From contig NZ_CP017634.1 of the NCBI RefSeq assembly GCF_002777255.1, positions 4,972,903 to 5,036,902 of the forward strand: a stretch of 64,000 nt of DNA. The letters run 5' to 3'. This document shows, piece by piece, positions 34,584 through 42,680 of this stretch. The position numbers and the translations under genes are program-made. The notes below the pieces were generated by a model. The model worked only from the letters and a program-made list of their open reading frames with translations. It was not told where the DNA came from and did not search any database. Source of the DNA: Candidatus Formimonas warabiya. Lineage in GTDB: Bacteria > Bacillota > Dehalobacteriia > Dehalobacteriales > Dehalobacteriaceae. Numbering within the stretch: position 1 is the first letter of the stretch; each line of letters starts with the position of its first letter.

Positions 34584-35750
34584 ATGGGCGTAAACCAGAC
34601 CAGAGAAGCAATAGCTGAGGTATTTGAAGAAGTAGCCGACGCTCTGGAAACAGGGTCCTTTGGTAAAAAAATACGAGTAGGGCTGACCATTCTCGGCAGT
34701 GAGCACGGGCCTAAAGAACTGGTCGAGGGAGCTGAGCTGGCGCAAAGGCAGAATCCGGATATAGAGGTTGTGGTGATCGGCGGCGGCGCGGAAAATCAGC
34801 TGGAAATAGTAGAGGCAGGAGACGAAAAAGAGGCACACGCCAAAATGGATGAAATGCTTCTCAAGGGGACCTTAGATTCTGCTGTAACCATGCATTACAA
34901 TTTTCCCATTGGTGTCTCTACGGTAGGCAGAGTAGTAACCCCTGCCAAAGGCCGGGAGATGTTTCTCGCCACCACCACGGGTACCTCTGCTACCGAACGG
35001 GTGCCCGCCATGATGCGAAATACCATTTACGGGATTGCCGTCGCCAAAGCCTGCGGAAAGAGCTGTCCTACGGTGGGAATCTTGAATATTGATGGAGCAA
35101 GACAGGCGGAAAGGGCATTAAAAAAACTTCAGGAAGGGGGATATCCTCTTCACCTTGCCGAATCCGCCCGGGCGGACGGCGGAGTGGTCATGAGAGGCAA
35201 TGACCTTTTGATGGGTGTTCCCGACATTATGGTTCATGACAGCCTAACCGGCAATGTGCTGATGAAAGTTTTTTCCGCCTATACAAGCGGGGGGAGTTAC
35301 GAGTCTGCCGGTTACGGCTATGGTCCCGGAGTAAGCGAAGATTATGACCGGATCATCTGCATTATTTCCCGCGCCTCGGGGGCACCGGTAATTGCCGGCG
35401 CCATTCGATTTGCGGCCGACTGTGCCCGGGGAAAACTGCCGGAAAAGGTAAAGGCGGAATTTGCTTTAGCCAGGAAAGCCGGTTGGGATCCGATCATAAA
35501 GTCCTTGCGTTCTTCTGCGGTGCCGAAAAAAGAAGAGGCAGAAAGGGAAGCCGTCGCTCCGCCCAAGAAACCGGTAGCGGATGCTATCCCCGGAGTTGAG
35601 GTGATGCAGCTGGAAGATGCGGTATCCGTTTTGTGGAGGGCTAACATCTATGCGGAAAGCGGCATGGGCTGTACCGGTCCAATTGTGATGGTCGCTCCGG
35701 AAGATAAGGAAAAAGCTTTGGAAATTCTTAAGCAAAAGGAATACCTCTAA
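34584..35750 (+). CDS. grdD: Grd complex protein C, alpha subunit
   Basis: Smaller subunit of protein C, with a PlsX/phosphotransacetylase-like fold, releasing acetyl phosphate. 388 residues; VVTPAKGREMFLATTTGTSA and GPGVSEDYDRIICIISRASG are family segments and ESGMGCTGPIVMVAP holds the C-terminal cysteine (Cys363) corresponding to the acetyl-binding cysteine of known GrdD. Preceded by GGAGGGGGTG. It closes the core grd operon; an operator copy lies just downstream, before grdE2. Confidence 0.94.
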   Translation: MGVNQTREAIAEVFEEVADALETGSFGKKIRVGLTILGSEHGPKELVEGAELAQRQNPDIEVVVIGGGAENQLEIVEAGDEKEAHAKMDEMLLKGTLDSAVTMHYNFPIGVSTVGRVVTPAKGREMFLATTTGTSATERVPAMMRNTIYGIAVAKACGKSCPTVGILNIDGARQAERALKKLQEGGYPLHLAESARADGGVVMRGNDLLMGVPDIMVHDSLTGNVLMKVFSAYTSGGSYESAGYGYGPGVSEDYDRIICIISRASGAPVIAGAIRFAADCARGKLPEKVKAEFALARKAGWDPIIKSLRSSAVPKKEEAEREAVAPPKKPVADAIPGVEVMQLEDAVSVLWRANIYAESGMGCTGPIVMVAPEDKEKALEILKQKEYL

Positions 35751-35764
35751 TTTATTATCAACTA

Positions 35765-35780
35765 TGTATACAAGTATGCA
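35765..35780. promoter_or_regulatory. Shared GTATAC operator between grdD and grdE2
   Basis: TGTATACAAGTATGCA, one base from a perfect palindrome of the shared type, 22 bases before the grdE2 start. It separates the general grd core from the substrate-specific grdE2-grdB2-tctCAB block. An upstream ATG at 35764 lies inside the operator and is rejected as start. Confidence 0.72.
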
Positions 35781-35802
35781 AAAAACAACGGAGGTGAAGA
35801 AC

Positions 35803-37062
35803 ATGAGTTTACGGCTGAATTTTTTTCCGGTAAAAGAAGTGGCTATAGGGGAAAAGGCCGGGTGGACCGACGGTCGTCTGGACATAAACCTGGATGATGT
35901 ACGCACCCAGATTATGAAGGATGCTCATGTAAAGCAGGTTTGTTTCGACTTGGTTCATCCGGGCGAATCTACCCGTGTGATCCATGTATTGGACGTGATT
36001 CAGCCTCGGGTCAAGGCAGACGGCAGTCCCTGTTTTCCGGGCTTTTTGGCACCGTCCAACAGTGGAGGCCAAGGAGTGACAAACGTCTTAGAGGGGTTAT
36101 TGGTGGCTTCCTGTGCTCAGGTTGAGGGGGCCAATCCTCTATTTACCCCTAAAGAGGGGATTATTGATATGGGTTGCCCGGGGGCAGATTTATCTCCTTT
36201 TGCCGGAAGTCACTTGTTTGTTTTAAAGCTGGAATTTCTGGATGGCCTGGGAGATGAAGACCTGGCTCAAAGTATTAACCTTGCCGGCTTCCGGGCGGCG
36301 ACAGTTTTAGCCGGCATCACCCTGAGGGAGATTCCGGCACGGCAGCAGGTATTGGACAGCAGGGTGATAAGCCCCAACCTTCCCGGAGTTGGAGTAGTGA
36401 TGCAGCTGGGGGGAGAAGGGCCTCTTCATGATACTTACATCGCCGGGCACTCTGTTACCGGGATGCTGCCATTGCTGACCCGGTATGAGAAACTGGCTGA
36501 CGGAATGGTAGTAGCCAATAATTTTACCTATGCCAGTCAACGAAATTATACCTGTCTTTATCAACAAAATATGCTTTTAGAATCCTTGCTGGCCCGTGCA
36601 GATGAAGTCGCCCTTCGTGGGGTCATCCTTACGCGCGGGTACAGCCAATCCCGGGACAGTAAACTGCGCATGGCCGGCTTAGCGGCCGAAATAGCAGATG
36701 CCTCCGAAGTTGAAGGCGTGATCGTCACCACGGAAGGAGCAGGCAATGCCCATATTGATACCATGCTAACCTGTCAGGAGTGTGAAAAACGTGGCCTGCA
36801 CACAGTGATATTATTAAATGAAATGTCTGATACCAATGGGAATGACCCGGGATTTATTGATTTTGTCCCGGAGGCAGACGCCATCGTTAGTGTGGGGAAC
36901 AGGGAAGAAATCATAGAGTTGCCTCCGGTAGATCAGGTTGTGGGAGGTACCTTGTTGGAAGGTAAAATACTTGCTGCGGGTGAAATCAAAGTTCCCTTGC
37001 GTGATATTTGTGGCGCTACTAATGAAATGGGGGCCTGGCGTAACGGAGCCCAAGCTTTTTGA
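35803..37062 (+). CDS. grdE: Grd complex component B proprotein, GrdE/GrdG/GrdI family (divergent)
   Basis: Second proprotein-type subunit of a substrate-specific protein B, 419 residues. Shared family segments include VCFDLVHPGESTRVIHVLDV, SPNLPGVGVVMQLGGEGPLH and SQRNYTCLYQQN. In the region where classical members have the processed cysteine (about residue 242) it reads VVANNFTYASQRN without Cys; the nearest is Cys251. Start ATG 35803 follows CGGAGGTGAAG. It is 16 bases from grdB2 and under a GTATAC operator, so it may be regulated apart from grdD. It is only moderately like grdE1. Confidence 0.9.
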   Translation: MSLRLNFFPVKEVAIGEKAGWTDGRLDINLDDVRTQIMKDAHVKQVCFDLVHPGESTRVIHVLDVIQPRVKADGSPCFPGFLAPSNSGGQGVTNVLEGLLVASCAQVEGANPLFTPKEGIIDMGCPGADLSPFAGSHLFVLKLEFLDGLGDEDLAQSINLAGFRAATVLAGITLREIPARQQVLDSRVISPNLPGVGVVMQLGGEGPLHDTYIAGHSVTGMLPLLTRYEKLADGMVVANNFTYASQRNYTCLYQQNMLLESLLARADEVALRGVILTRGYSQSRDSKLRMAGLAAEIADASEVEGVIVTTEGAGNAHIDTMLTCQECEKRGLHTVILLNEMSDTNGNDPGFIDFVPEADAIVSVGNREEIIELPPVDQVVGGTLLEGKILAAGEIKVPLRDICGATNEMGAWRNGAQAF

Positions 37063-37078
37063 AAGGAGGAAAAAGGCC

Positions 37079-38389
37079 GTGGAAAATTTCCGGGTAGTAC
37101 ACTACCTCAATCAGTTTTTTGCAGGAATTGGAGGCGAGGATCAGGCAGACATGTCTCCGGCGATCAGAGAAGGGTGCGTGGGACCGGGACTTAGTCTGGA
37201 CAGGCTATGGCAAGGACAGGGGAAAATAGTAGCGACTGTGATCTGTGGAGACAACTATTTTTCCACCAATCCGGAAGCGACGGTTCAGGAGCTCTTGCCG
37301 TTGATCGAAGCCCATCACCCGGATGTGGTCATCGCCGGTCCGGCTTTTGCTTCCGGGCGGTATGGTTTATCCTGCGGGTATCTTTGCCGGGCGGTCGTTT
37401 CCAAATTGAGAATCCCCTGTGTCACATCGATGGAGCCGGAGAATCCCGGGGTCCAAGAGGCGAAAGGATTGGCATACATCATATCGGCGTCAGACAGGGT
37501 AGCCAGAATGGGGAGAGTCTTGCCTAAGGTGGCAAGGTTAGCGGCAAAATTAGCTTGCGGACAATCGCCGGGAGCAGCGCAGGAGGAGGGCTATCTTCCG
37601 CGCGGGTACCGTTTAAATACGCTTCGGACAGAATCTGGGGCCGTGCGCGCAGTGAATATGCTGCTGGCCAAAATGAACAAACATTCTTTTATGACAGAAA
37701 TTCCTTTGCCTCAGTATGATCAGGTTACTGCGGCTGCTCCCCTGGAAACAGGGGGTAAGATCCGTTTGGCTCTGGTGACCGAGTCGGGGCTGGTTCCTGA
37801 AGGCAATCCGGATCATCTGGAAAGCTCCCGGGCCACCAAGTGGTTGAAGTATCCTATCCCCGGTGAAAAATATGTGGCCAATAAGCACTATTCTTTGCAT
37901 GGCGGATATGATGTCAGATTTGTTAATGCTGATCCCAACCGAGTAGTACCTTTGGATGCGGTTGCTACACTGGTGCGGGAGGGGGTGATTGGGGAAGTTT
38001 GTCAGCACTATTATGTGACGACCGGGATGGCTGCGCCCATTGCCCGGGCCACCAAGTTCGGGTCGGAGATAGCCCATGACCTGCTGCAAGAAGGCGTGAA
38101 TATGGTGATTGTAACCTCTACCTGAGGGACCGGGACGCGTTGCGGCGCAACGCTTGCCAAAGAAATTGAAAGGGAGGGGATTCCGGCAGTGATCATTACT
38201 GCTTTGCCTGATGTGGCACGCAATATTGGTACGCCACGTATTGTTCAGGGAGTGGCCATTACTAATCCTACGGGTGATCCGAAAAAATCGGCCGAAGGAG
38301 AAGTGCAGTTACGCCGGGATCTGGTACTAAGATGTATCCGGGCGGCACACACACCGATTGAAAATCCAACGCTTTTCCAGAATGAATAG
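37079..38389 (+). CDS. grdB: Grd complex selenoprotein B, GrdB/GrdF/GrdH family (Sec at in-frame UGA)
   Basis: Second substrate-specific selenoprotein B. GTG 37079 follows AAAGGAGGAAAA; the protein begins ENFRVVHYLNQFFAGIGGED and runs 348 residues to VIVTST, then UGA at 38123-38125 is read through as Sec and the frame continues GTGTRCGATLAKEIEREGIP to TAG at 38387-38389. The total of 436 residues is identical to grdB1. The Sec motif UGTGTRC has Gly where UxxCxxC is expected from known GrdB. A GCGTTGC-GGC-GCAACGC hairpin follows 12 bases after the UGA. A TTT follows directly, suggesting that it imports this subunit's substrate. Confidence 0.93.
38137..38153 (+). promoter_or_regulatory. Candidate SECIS hairpin in grdB2
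   Basis: Perfect 7-bp stem GCGTTGC/GCAACGC with GGC loop, 12 bases after the UGA. The shorter homologous stem in grdB1 is at nearly the same distance, with G bases in the loop. Confidence 0.65.
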
Positions 38390-38474
38390 GTCCATTACGT
38401 GGATTACCATTTTATGCATTAGAGGTTTAAAGTTAACAGTGCCCTAGGTTGATTAAATTAAGGAGGCGGATTGG

Positions 38475-39536
38475 ATGAAAAAGTATTTATTTGTCACAAC
38501 GTTATTGGTTATGTTCTTAATGGTGGCCTTAGCCGGATGTGGCGCTAAAGAGGGGCAGAATCCTCCAGGCGAAGGCTCGAATGCGGCGGGGACCCCGGCT
38601 TATAAAGCCGACGACGTCATCAAGGTTATCGTGCCGTTTTCTGCCGGCGGTGGATATGATCGTTTAGCCCGGCTGATTCAGCCCTATTTTCAGGATGCCA
38701 TTAACGAAGCAATTGGTGGGGGATCCGTCACGGTTCTTGTGGAAAATATTACTGGCGCCGGCGGTGTATTGGGGTACAGCGAAATGTTCCGGGCACCCGG
38801 AGATGGCAAAACCTTAGGGGTTATTGGTACTGCGGCGTCACCTTACCAGCAGCTTAGCAGCGGCCAGTTCGATCTTGGCAAATTCGTCCAACTTGGTCAA
38901 ATGAACAATGATCCGGACGTACTGGTTGTTTCCGCTAAATCACCTTTCAACAACATTAATGACTTAGTTGAACGTTCTAAACAGCAACCGATCTTGTTTG
39001 CCACTGAGGGGCAAGGTGCTTCCGGCCATTTAGATCCCTTGGTAACGCAATCGATTTTGAAAGATAACGGCATAAATTTAAATATTGATTTCTTGCATTA
39101 TGAGGGAACTAGCCAGGCCTTGCTGGGCGTAGTTAAGGGAGAAGCAGAGGCTGAGCTGGTAACGGAAAGTACTGCGCTGTCTTTAGTAAAGTCTGGTGAT
39201 TTAAAGGGTATCGCCATTACCAGTTTGGAACGGGGCAAATATGTTACGGATGCCCCCACGATGAAGGAGCAAAACATTTCTGGGGCGGAAGATATTAGTA
39301 ACGCTATCGGTATGACGCGGATTCTCGTATCATCTCCCGGTACGCCTGACAACGTGGCCAAAGTATTACGTGACGCGTTGAAGAAAGCAATAGAAAATCC
39401 CGATTTCCTGGACAAGGCCAAGACAGCAAGCCTGCCGGTCTTCTATGCATCGCCTGAGGATGTACAAAAGAATATGGACATTCGCTTACAGGTAGCCGAC
39501 AAGTATAAGGATCTTATTTTGCCTCTTATGAAGTAA
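38475..39536 (+). CDS. TTT extracellular substrate-binding lipoprotein (TctC family)
   Basis: Solute-binding protein of the third TTT, 353 residues. Signal peptide MKKYLFVTTLLVMFLMVALA with lipobox ALAGCG, a flexible Gly/Pro/Glu linker, then VIVPFSAGGGYDRLARLIQP and ITGAGGVLGYSEMFRAPGDG, the two ligand loops of the family. AAGGAGG precedes ATG 38475. It lies 85 bases after grdB2 and before a stable hairpin, which may raise its level relative to the membrane subunits. Confidence 0.93.
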   Translation: MKKYLFVTTLLVMFLMVALAGCGAKEGQNPPGEGSNAAGTPAYKADDVIKVIVPFSAGGGYDRLARLIQPYFQDAINEAIGGGSVTVLVENITGAGGVLGYSEMFRAPGDGKTLGVIGTAASPYQQLSSGQFDLGKFVQLGQMNNDPDVLVVSAKSPFNNINDLVERSKQQPILFATEGQGASGHLDPLVTQSILKDNGINLNIDFLHYEGTSQALLGVVKGEAEAELVTESTALSLVKSGDLKGIAITSLERGKYVTDAPTMKEQNISGAEDISNAIGMTRILVSSPGTPDNVAKVLRDALKKAIENPDFLDKAKTASLPVFYASPEDVQKNMDIRLQVADKYKDLILPLMK

Positions 39537-39579
39537 AGCAAGTTATTGATTTTATCGGTTTTCCCTTGATAAATATGGA

Positions 39580-39616
39580 GGGGCAGTCCTAGATAAATTC
39601 GTGCCGGGACTGCCCC
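39580..39616 (+). terminator. Stable hairpin between tctC and tctA
   Basis: GGGGCAGTCC (39580-39589) pairs perfectly with GGACTGCCCC (39607-39616). The nearest T-run (CTTTTTTG) begins about 13 bases later. Likely a partial terminator or 3'-protecting stem giving more binding protein than permease; it also shields nothing else. Confidence 0.6.
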
Positions 39617-39683
39617 CTTAAGGAAATCTTTTTTGGCAGAATCCTGGATTGTCTCCGATTTCTTAATGGAGGAGTTGATAATA

Positions 39684-41213
39684 TTGCTGGAAAGTGCATG
39701 GTCAGGGTTAGCGATCTTGTTTCAACCTGACTCTCTTCTTTACATGTTGGAAGGCAGCATGTTAGGCATAATTCTAAGCCTGGTACCCGGACTAACCGGG
39801 GTTAATGCCATGATCTTACTGATTCCTTTAACCTACCATATGGGCGCCAGCCAGGCCATGGTGATCATGGTATCGATCATAGGGGCGTCAATGTGCGGCG
39901 GCTCAGTGCACACCATCTTAATCGGCATTCCCGGTGCGGGAGTAAACACCCCCACGGTTTTTGACGGCTTCCCCCTAGCAAAGAAAGGGCGTGCGGCTGA
40001 AGCTATTGGGGCGATGGCGGCAGCTTCCGCTTATGGCGGCATGTTCGGTGCTTTGGTATTGATGATCTCCTTGCCCGTGATGCGCAAAATCGTGCTGCTT
40101 CTTGGTCCGCCGGAATATTTTATGATTGCGCTATTGGGTCTTTCCATCGTCGGTTCTTTGGCCGGACGCTCGATATTAAGCGGTTTATTGGCTGTATGCA
40201 TTGGGCTGATGATGAGCTACGTGGGCTTTAACCCGGTGGTAGGAGGGGAGCGTTTTACATTTGGGATAATGGGTCTTTGGGATGGGATCCCCATGACTTG
40301 TGCTTTTATTGGGTTATTCGCCGTTTCAGCAGTGATGGACATGGCTCTGGAAGGCAGCCCTATCGCGGAAATAAAGGTGAAACTGAAAGGCTCTTTCAAC
40401 CAAATGCTTACGGGGGTGAAGGCACCTTTTCATCATTTGGGTCTCTTATTACGATGCAGCGCGATGGGAACGGTTCTGGGCGCCGTACCTGGTCACGGCG
40501 GTGTGGTAGGGGCTTTCCTGACTTACGCCCATGCGGTGCAGAGTGCTAAGGATAAGTCTATGTTTGGAAAGGGAGATATCCGCGGTGTAATTGGACCGGA
40601 GAGCGGGAAAAATGCAGTGGGGGGCGGGGCCCTGATACCGACCCTGTCTTTAGGTATTCCGGGAAGCGAGATGACAGCCTTATTGCTGCCCGTATTAATG
40701 CTTCATGGGATTACTCCAGGTCCGGAGATGATCACGAGGCATCTTGACGTAGTCTGGGTTATGGTCTGGTCATTAGTTATTTCCCATATTTTTGGCAGCA
40801 TAATTTCTTGTCTGGCTTCACCTCAACTGGCCTTGATCACCCGGGTTCGTCCCTCCTATTTAGTACCGATCATTCTGGCGGTTAGCCTGATCGGGAGCTA
40901 TACCTACAATAAAAGGATGGAGGACGTGCTGATTACTTTAGTGATCGGTTTCATCGGTTACGCGATGAAAAGTTACAAGATACCTGTTGCCGCGGCGGTT
41001 ATGGGTTATATTCTCGGTAGTGTGATGGAAAAATCTTTTTTCCAGTCGCTTCAAATGGGTCGGGGAAATTTTATGGTTTTCTTTAACCGCCCGATTTCTT
41101 TGTTCCTTTTGATTGTTACCATTGTTGCCTTTTTCTGGCCCTATATTAGTATTGCAATTAAAAGGATGAGAACAGGAAAGACTATTGCCGGTCAAGAGCA
41201 AGGAGGGGATTAA
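39684..41213 (+). CDS. Tripartite tricarboxylate transporter TctA family permease
   Basis: Large membrane subunit of the third TTT, about 509 residues. Motifs are GIILSLVPGLTGVNAMI, ILIGIPGAGVNTPTVFDGFP, VLGAVPGHGGVVGAFLTYAH and TLSLGIPGSEMTALLLPVLM. TTG 39684 is chosen because GGAGGAG lies 9 bases upstream and the protein then begins MLESAWSGLAILFQPDSLLY as TctA proteins usually do; TTG 39633 and ATG 39666 are in frame but lack a ribosome-binding site. Followed by tctB with a stop/start overlap region. Confidence 0.93.
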   Translation: MLESAWSGLAILFQPDSLLYMLEGSMLGIILSLVPGLTGVNAMILLIPLTYHMGASQAMVIMVSIIGASMCGGSVHTILIGIPGAGVNTPTVFDGFPLAKKGRAAEAIGAMAAASAYGGMFGALVLMISLPVMRKIVLLLGPPEYFMIALLGLSIVGSLAGRSILSGLLAVCIGLMMSYVGFNPVVGGERFTFGIMGLWDGIPMTCAFIGLFAVSAVMDMALEGSPIAEIKVKLKGSFNQMLTGVKAPFHHLGLLLRCSAMGTVLGAVPGHGGVVGAFLTYAHAVQSAKDKSMFGKGDIRGVIGPESGKNAVGGGALIPTLSLGIPGSEMTALLLPVLMLHGITPGPEMITRHLDVVWVMVWSLVISHIFGSIISCLASPQLALITRVRPSYLVPIILAVSLIGSYTYNKRMEDVLITLVIGFIGYAMKSYKIPVAAAVMGYILGSVMEKSFFQSLQMGRGNFMVFFNRPISLFLLIVTIVAFFWPYISIAIKRMRTGKTIAGQEQGGD

Positions 41214-41215
41214 TG

Positions 41216-41749
41216 ATGGAAAACAGGAATGCAATCATATTTCATCTTATGCTGCTGGCATTGTTTATTTTCCTGACCTTCATGTCAATAGGGGAGCAGA
41301 TTCATTCGTTTGTTTTTCCATTAATTATCTTAGCCCTGTCGATTGTTATCTGTATTTTAAAAATTTTGGCTTTATGGAAAAAGGAATGGGGCATGGTTCT
41401 CGATCCTGGGGGCGTGTTCGCTAATGTTGACAAATCATCAGCGCTGCCCACTAAGGAGGAGAATGAAAAGGAGGATGATGAGATTGATCAAGACGTCACT
41501 CCTAAGGAAATTCCTAACAAGTTATCATTAGTTTCGGTTTTAGTTTGGTTAATTGGAACCGTTGTTGCTTATTATCTGGTCGGTATTGTTGTGGCCACAG
41601 GTCTTTCCATTATTACCTTCATGATTTTCCTGGCACGTGAGAAGCTGTTGCGGTCGATAGTGACCGCTATCGCGGTACCGTTAATACTCCACCTGGGATT
41701 TGATGTTCTTTTGAATATGAAACTTTTCCCCGGAATATTTTTTAAGTGA
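41216..41749 (+). CDS. Tripartite tricarboxylate transporter TctB family protein
   Basis: Small membrane subunit of the third TTT, 177 residues with four predicted helices in two pairs (FHLMLLALFIFLTFMSIGEQ, FPLIILALSIVICILKILAL, then VSVLVWLIGTVVAYYLVG and a last segment to LNMKLFPGIFF) and an acidic-basic linker rich in Glu/Lys between. Ribosome-binding site AGGAGGGG; ATG 41213 is the other possible start. It ends the grdE2-grdB2-tctCAB block; a terminator hairpin lies at 41819-41845. Confidence 0.88.
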   Translation: MENRNAIIFHLMLLALFIFLTFMSIGEQIHSFVFPLIILALSIVICILKILALWKKEWGMVLDPGGVFANVDKSSALPTKEENEKEDDEIDQDVTPKEIPNKLSLVSVLVWLIGTVVAYYLVGIVVATGLSIITFMIFLAREKLLRSIVTAIAVPLILHLGFDVLLNMKLFPGIFFK

Positions 41750-41759
41750 TTCTGACATG

Positions 41760-41790
41760 AGTGAGTCAGGGGACGGTTCCCTGACTCACT
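41760..41790. repeat. REP-like palindrome, copy 1
   Basis: AGTGAGTCAGGG and CCCTGACTCACT form a 12-bp stem around GACGGTT. The same core (GAGTCAGGGGACGGTTCYCTGACTC) recurs at 42624 and, inverted, at 44625. Confidence 0.75.
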
Positions 41791-41818
41791 GCCTCATGCA
41801 AACTTTGGGATAGTCTCA

Positions 41819-41847
41819 AAAAAGCAGTCATTAGGGCTGCTTTTTCA
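41819..41847. terminator. Terminator shared by tctB and hicB
   Basis: AAAAAGCAG (41819-41827) pairs with CTGCTTTTT (41837-41845), loop 9 bases. It overlaps the hicB stop codon and offers a T-run on both strands. Confidence 0.75.
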
Positions 41848-42250
41848 AATTACTACGGGGATGGTTCACAATATTAAGCTGTTTTTTTAAGGCTGTTTGA
41901 AGAGTTTGGGAAAAATTAATACCTGCTTTTTCAGCCTGATCGTTTAGCCAACTTGGTAAAGTGAGATTTTTACGGATAGTTCTATTATCGTTGGCCTTAC
42001 GGTAAGCATCAAAGTCAATATCTACCAGGGTAACGATTTCATTTGATGCATGTTCGGGTAATTGAAGAGAAGGTTCCGGGATAGAACGCCCCATATCTTC
42101 TTCACATATACCCCACAAACCAATAGCATCCCGAGCCATTTCAATAGCATTTGCAATATCTGTACCCTGGGTATTAATTTCAAGATCAGGGACAGAAACA
42201 ACATATCCAAGTTCGCAAGGGGTTAATATGACAGGATAAGCTTTTTTCAA
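41831..42250 (-). CDS. hicB: HicB-family antitoxin
   Basis: Antitoxin of a HicAB toxin-antitoxin pair, 139 residues. The N-terminal partial RNase H-like domain (YPVILTPCELGYVVSVPDLE, then GTDIANAIEMARDAIGLW) binds the toxin; the C-terminal ribbon-helix-helix (RTIRKNLTLPSWLNDQAEKA) binds DNA. It follows a frameshifted hicA on the same strand, 41 bases downstream. The operator of the pair is expected before hicA at about 42.5 kb. Confidence 0.9.
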   Translation of the reverse strand: MKKAYPVILTPCELGYVVSVPDLEINTQGTDIANAIEMARDAIGLWGICEEDMGRSIPEPSLQLPEHASNEIVTLVDIDFDAYRKANDNRTIRKNLTLPSWLNDQAEKAGINFSQTLQTALKKQLNIVNHPRSNLKKQP

Positions 42251-42291
42251 TTGTCACACCTCCATATATTTAAAGAGCCAGCAGAGGGCTT

Positions 42292-42464
42292 TTATATTAG
42301 CCCCTGCCGTTTGATAATTGCCTTTGCTAACATTTCGCTTATTTCTCGATGGCGAGGAATCGGTTCGCTTTTAGATCCGTTGGTGTATATGTCATGGTTT
42401 GCGCCTTCCCTTAATAGCCACCATCCGTTTTCAGTTAGCTTTTTATTAAATCTTTCCGTTTCAT
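42292..42464 (-). CDS. hicA: HicA-family mRNA interferase toxin, apparent frameshift
   Basis: From ATG 42464 (after GAGGTGGGGAA) the frame reads MKRKDLIKS then stops at 42435-42437. One more A in the A5 run (42440-42444 on the plus strand as T5) would give MKRKDLIKKLTENGWWLLRE, the normal HicA opening, continuing as GANHDIYTNG (with the catalytic His) to 42292. An alternative unbroken frame from ATG 42492 replaces the opening with MYNIIKRWGNETERFN, which does not look like HicA. Either the toxin is inactivated, or slippage on the A-run restores it, or a sequencing error is present. Confidence 0.75.
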
Positions 42465-42492
42465 TTCCCCACCTCTTGATTATATTATACAT

Positions 42493-42680
42493 ATATAATA
42501 CGCATTGGTCAAAAGGCTAAAGATATAAGTCAAAGGCTTTTTATTTTGAAGTTGATGGTACATAGAGCGGTCGGTCAGCCTACACCAAACAAGTCTCGGT
42601 CTCTTAGTCTCCAACACCAATTCAGTGAGTCAGGGGACGGTTCTCTGACTCACTTTTTCGATTAAGTTACAGTCTAATTT
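42493..42680. other. Non-coding stretch upstream of hicA
   Basis: No gene seen. Contains the second REP-like palindrome (42624-42654) and presumably the hicAB promoter near 42.5 kb, which I cannot delimit. Together with the duplicated segment after it, the whole gap to the MFS gene is 556 bases. Confidence 0.4.
42624..42654. repeat. REP-like palindrome, copy 2
   Basis: AGTGAGTCAG (42624-42633) pairs with CTGACTCACT (42645-42654), loop contains GGGACGGTTCT, followed by TTTTT so that it could also terminate plus-strand transcripts. Confidence 0.75.

Noticed and set aside
35764..35802. Alternative ATG start for grdE2 at 35764
   Set aside because: It lies inside the operator palindrome and has no ribosome-binding site, whereas ATG 35803 follows CGGAGGTGAAG.
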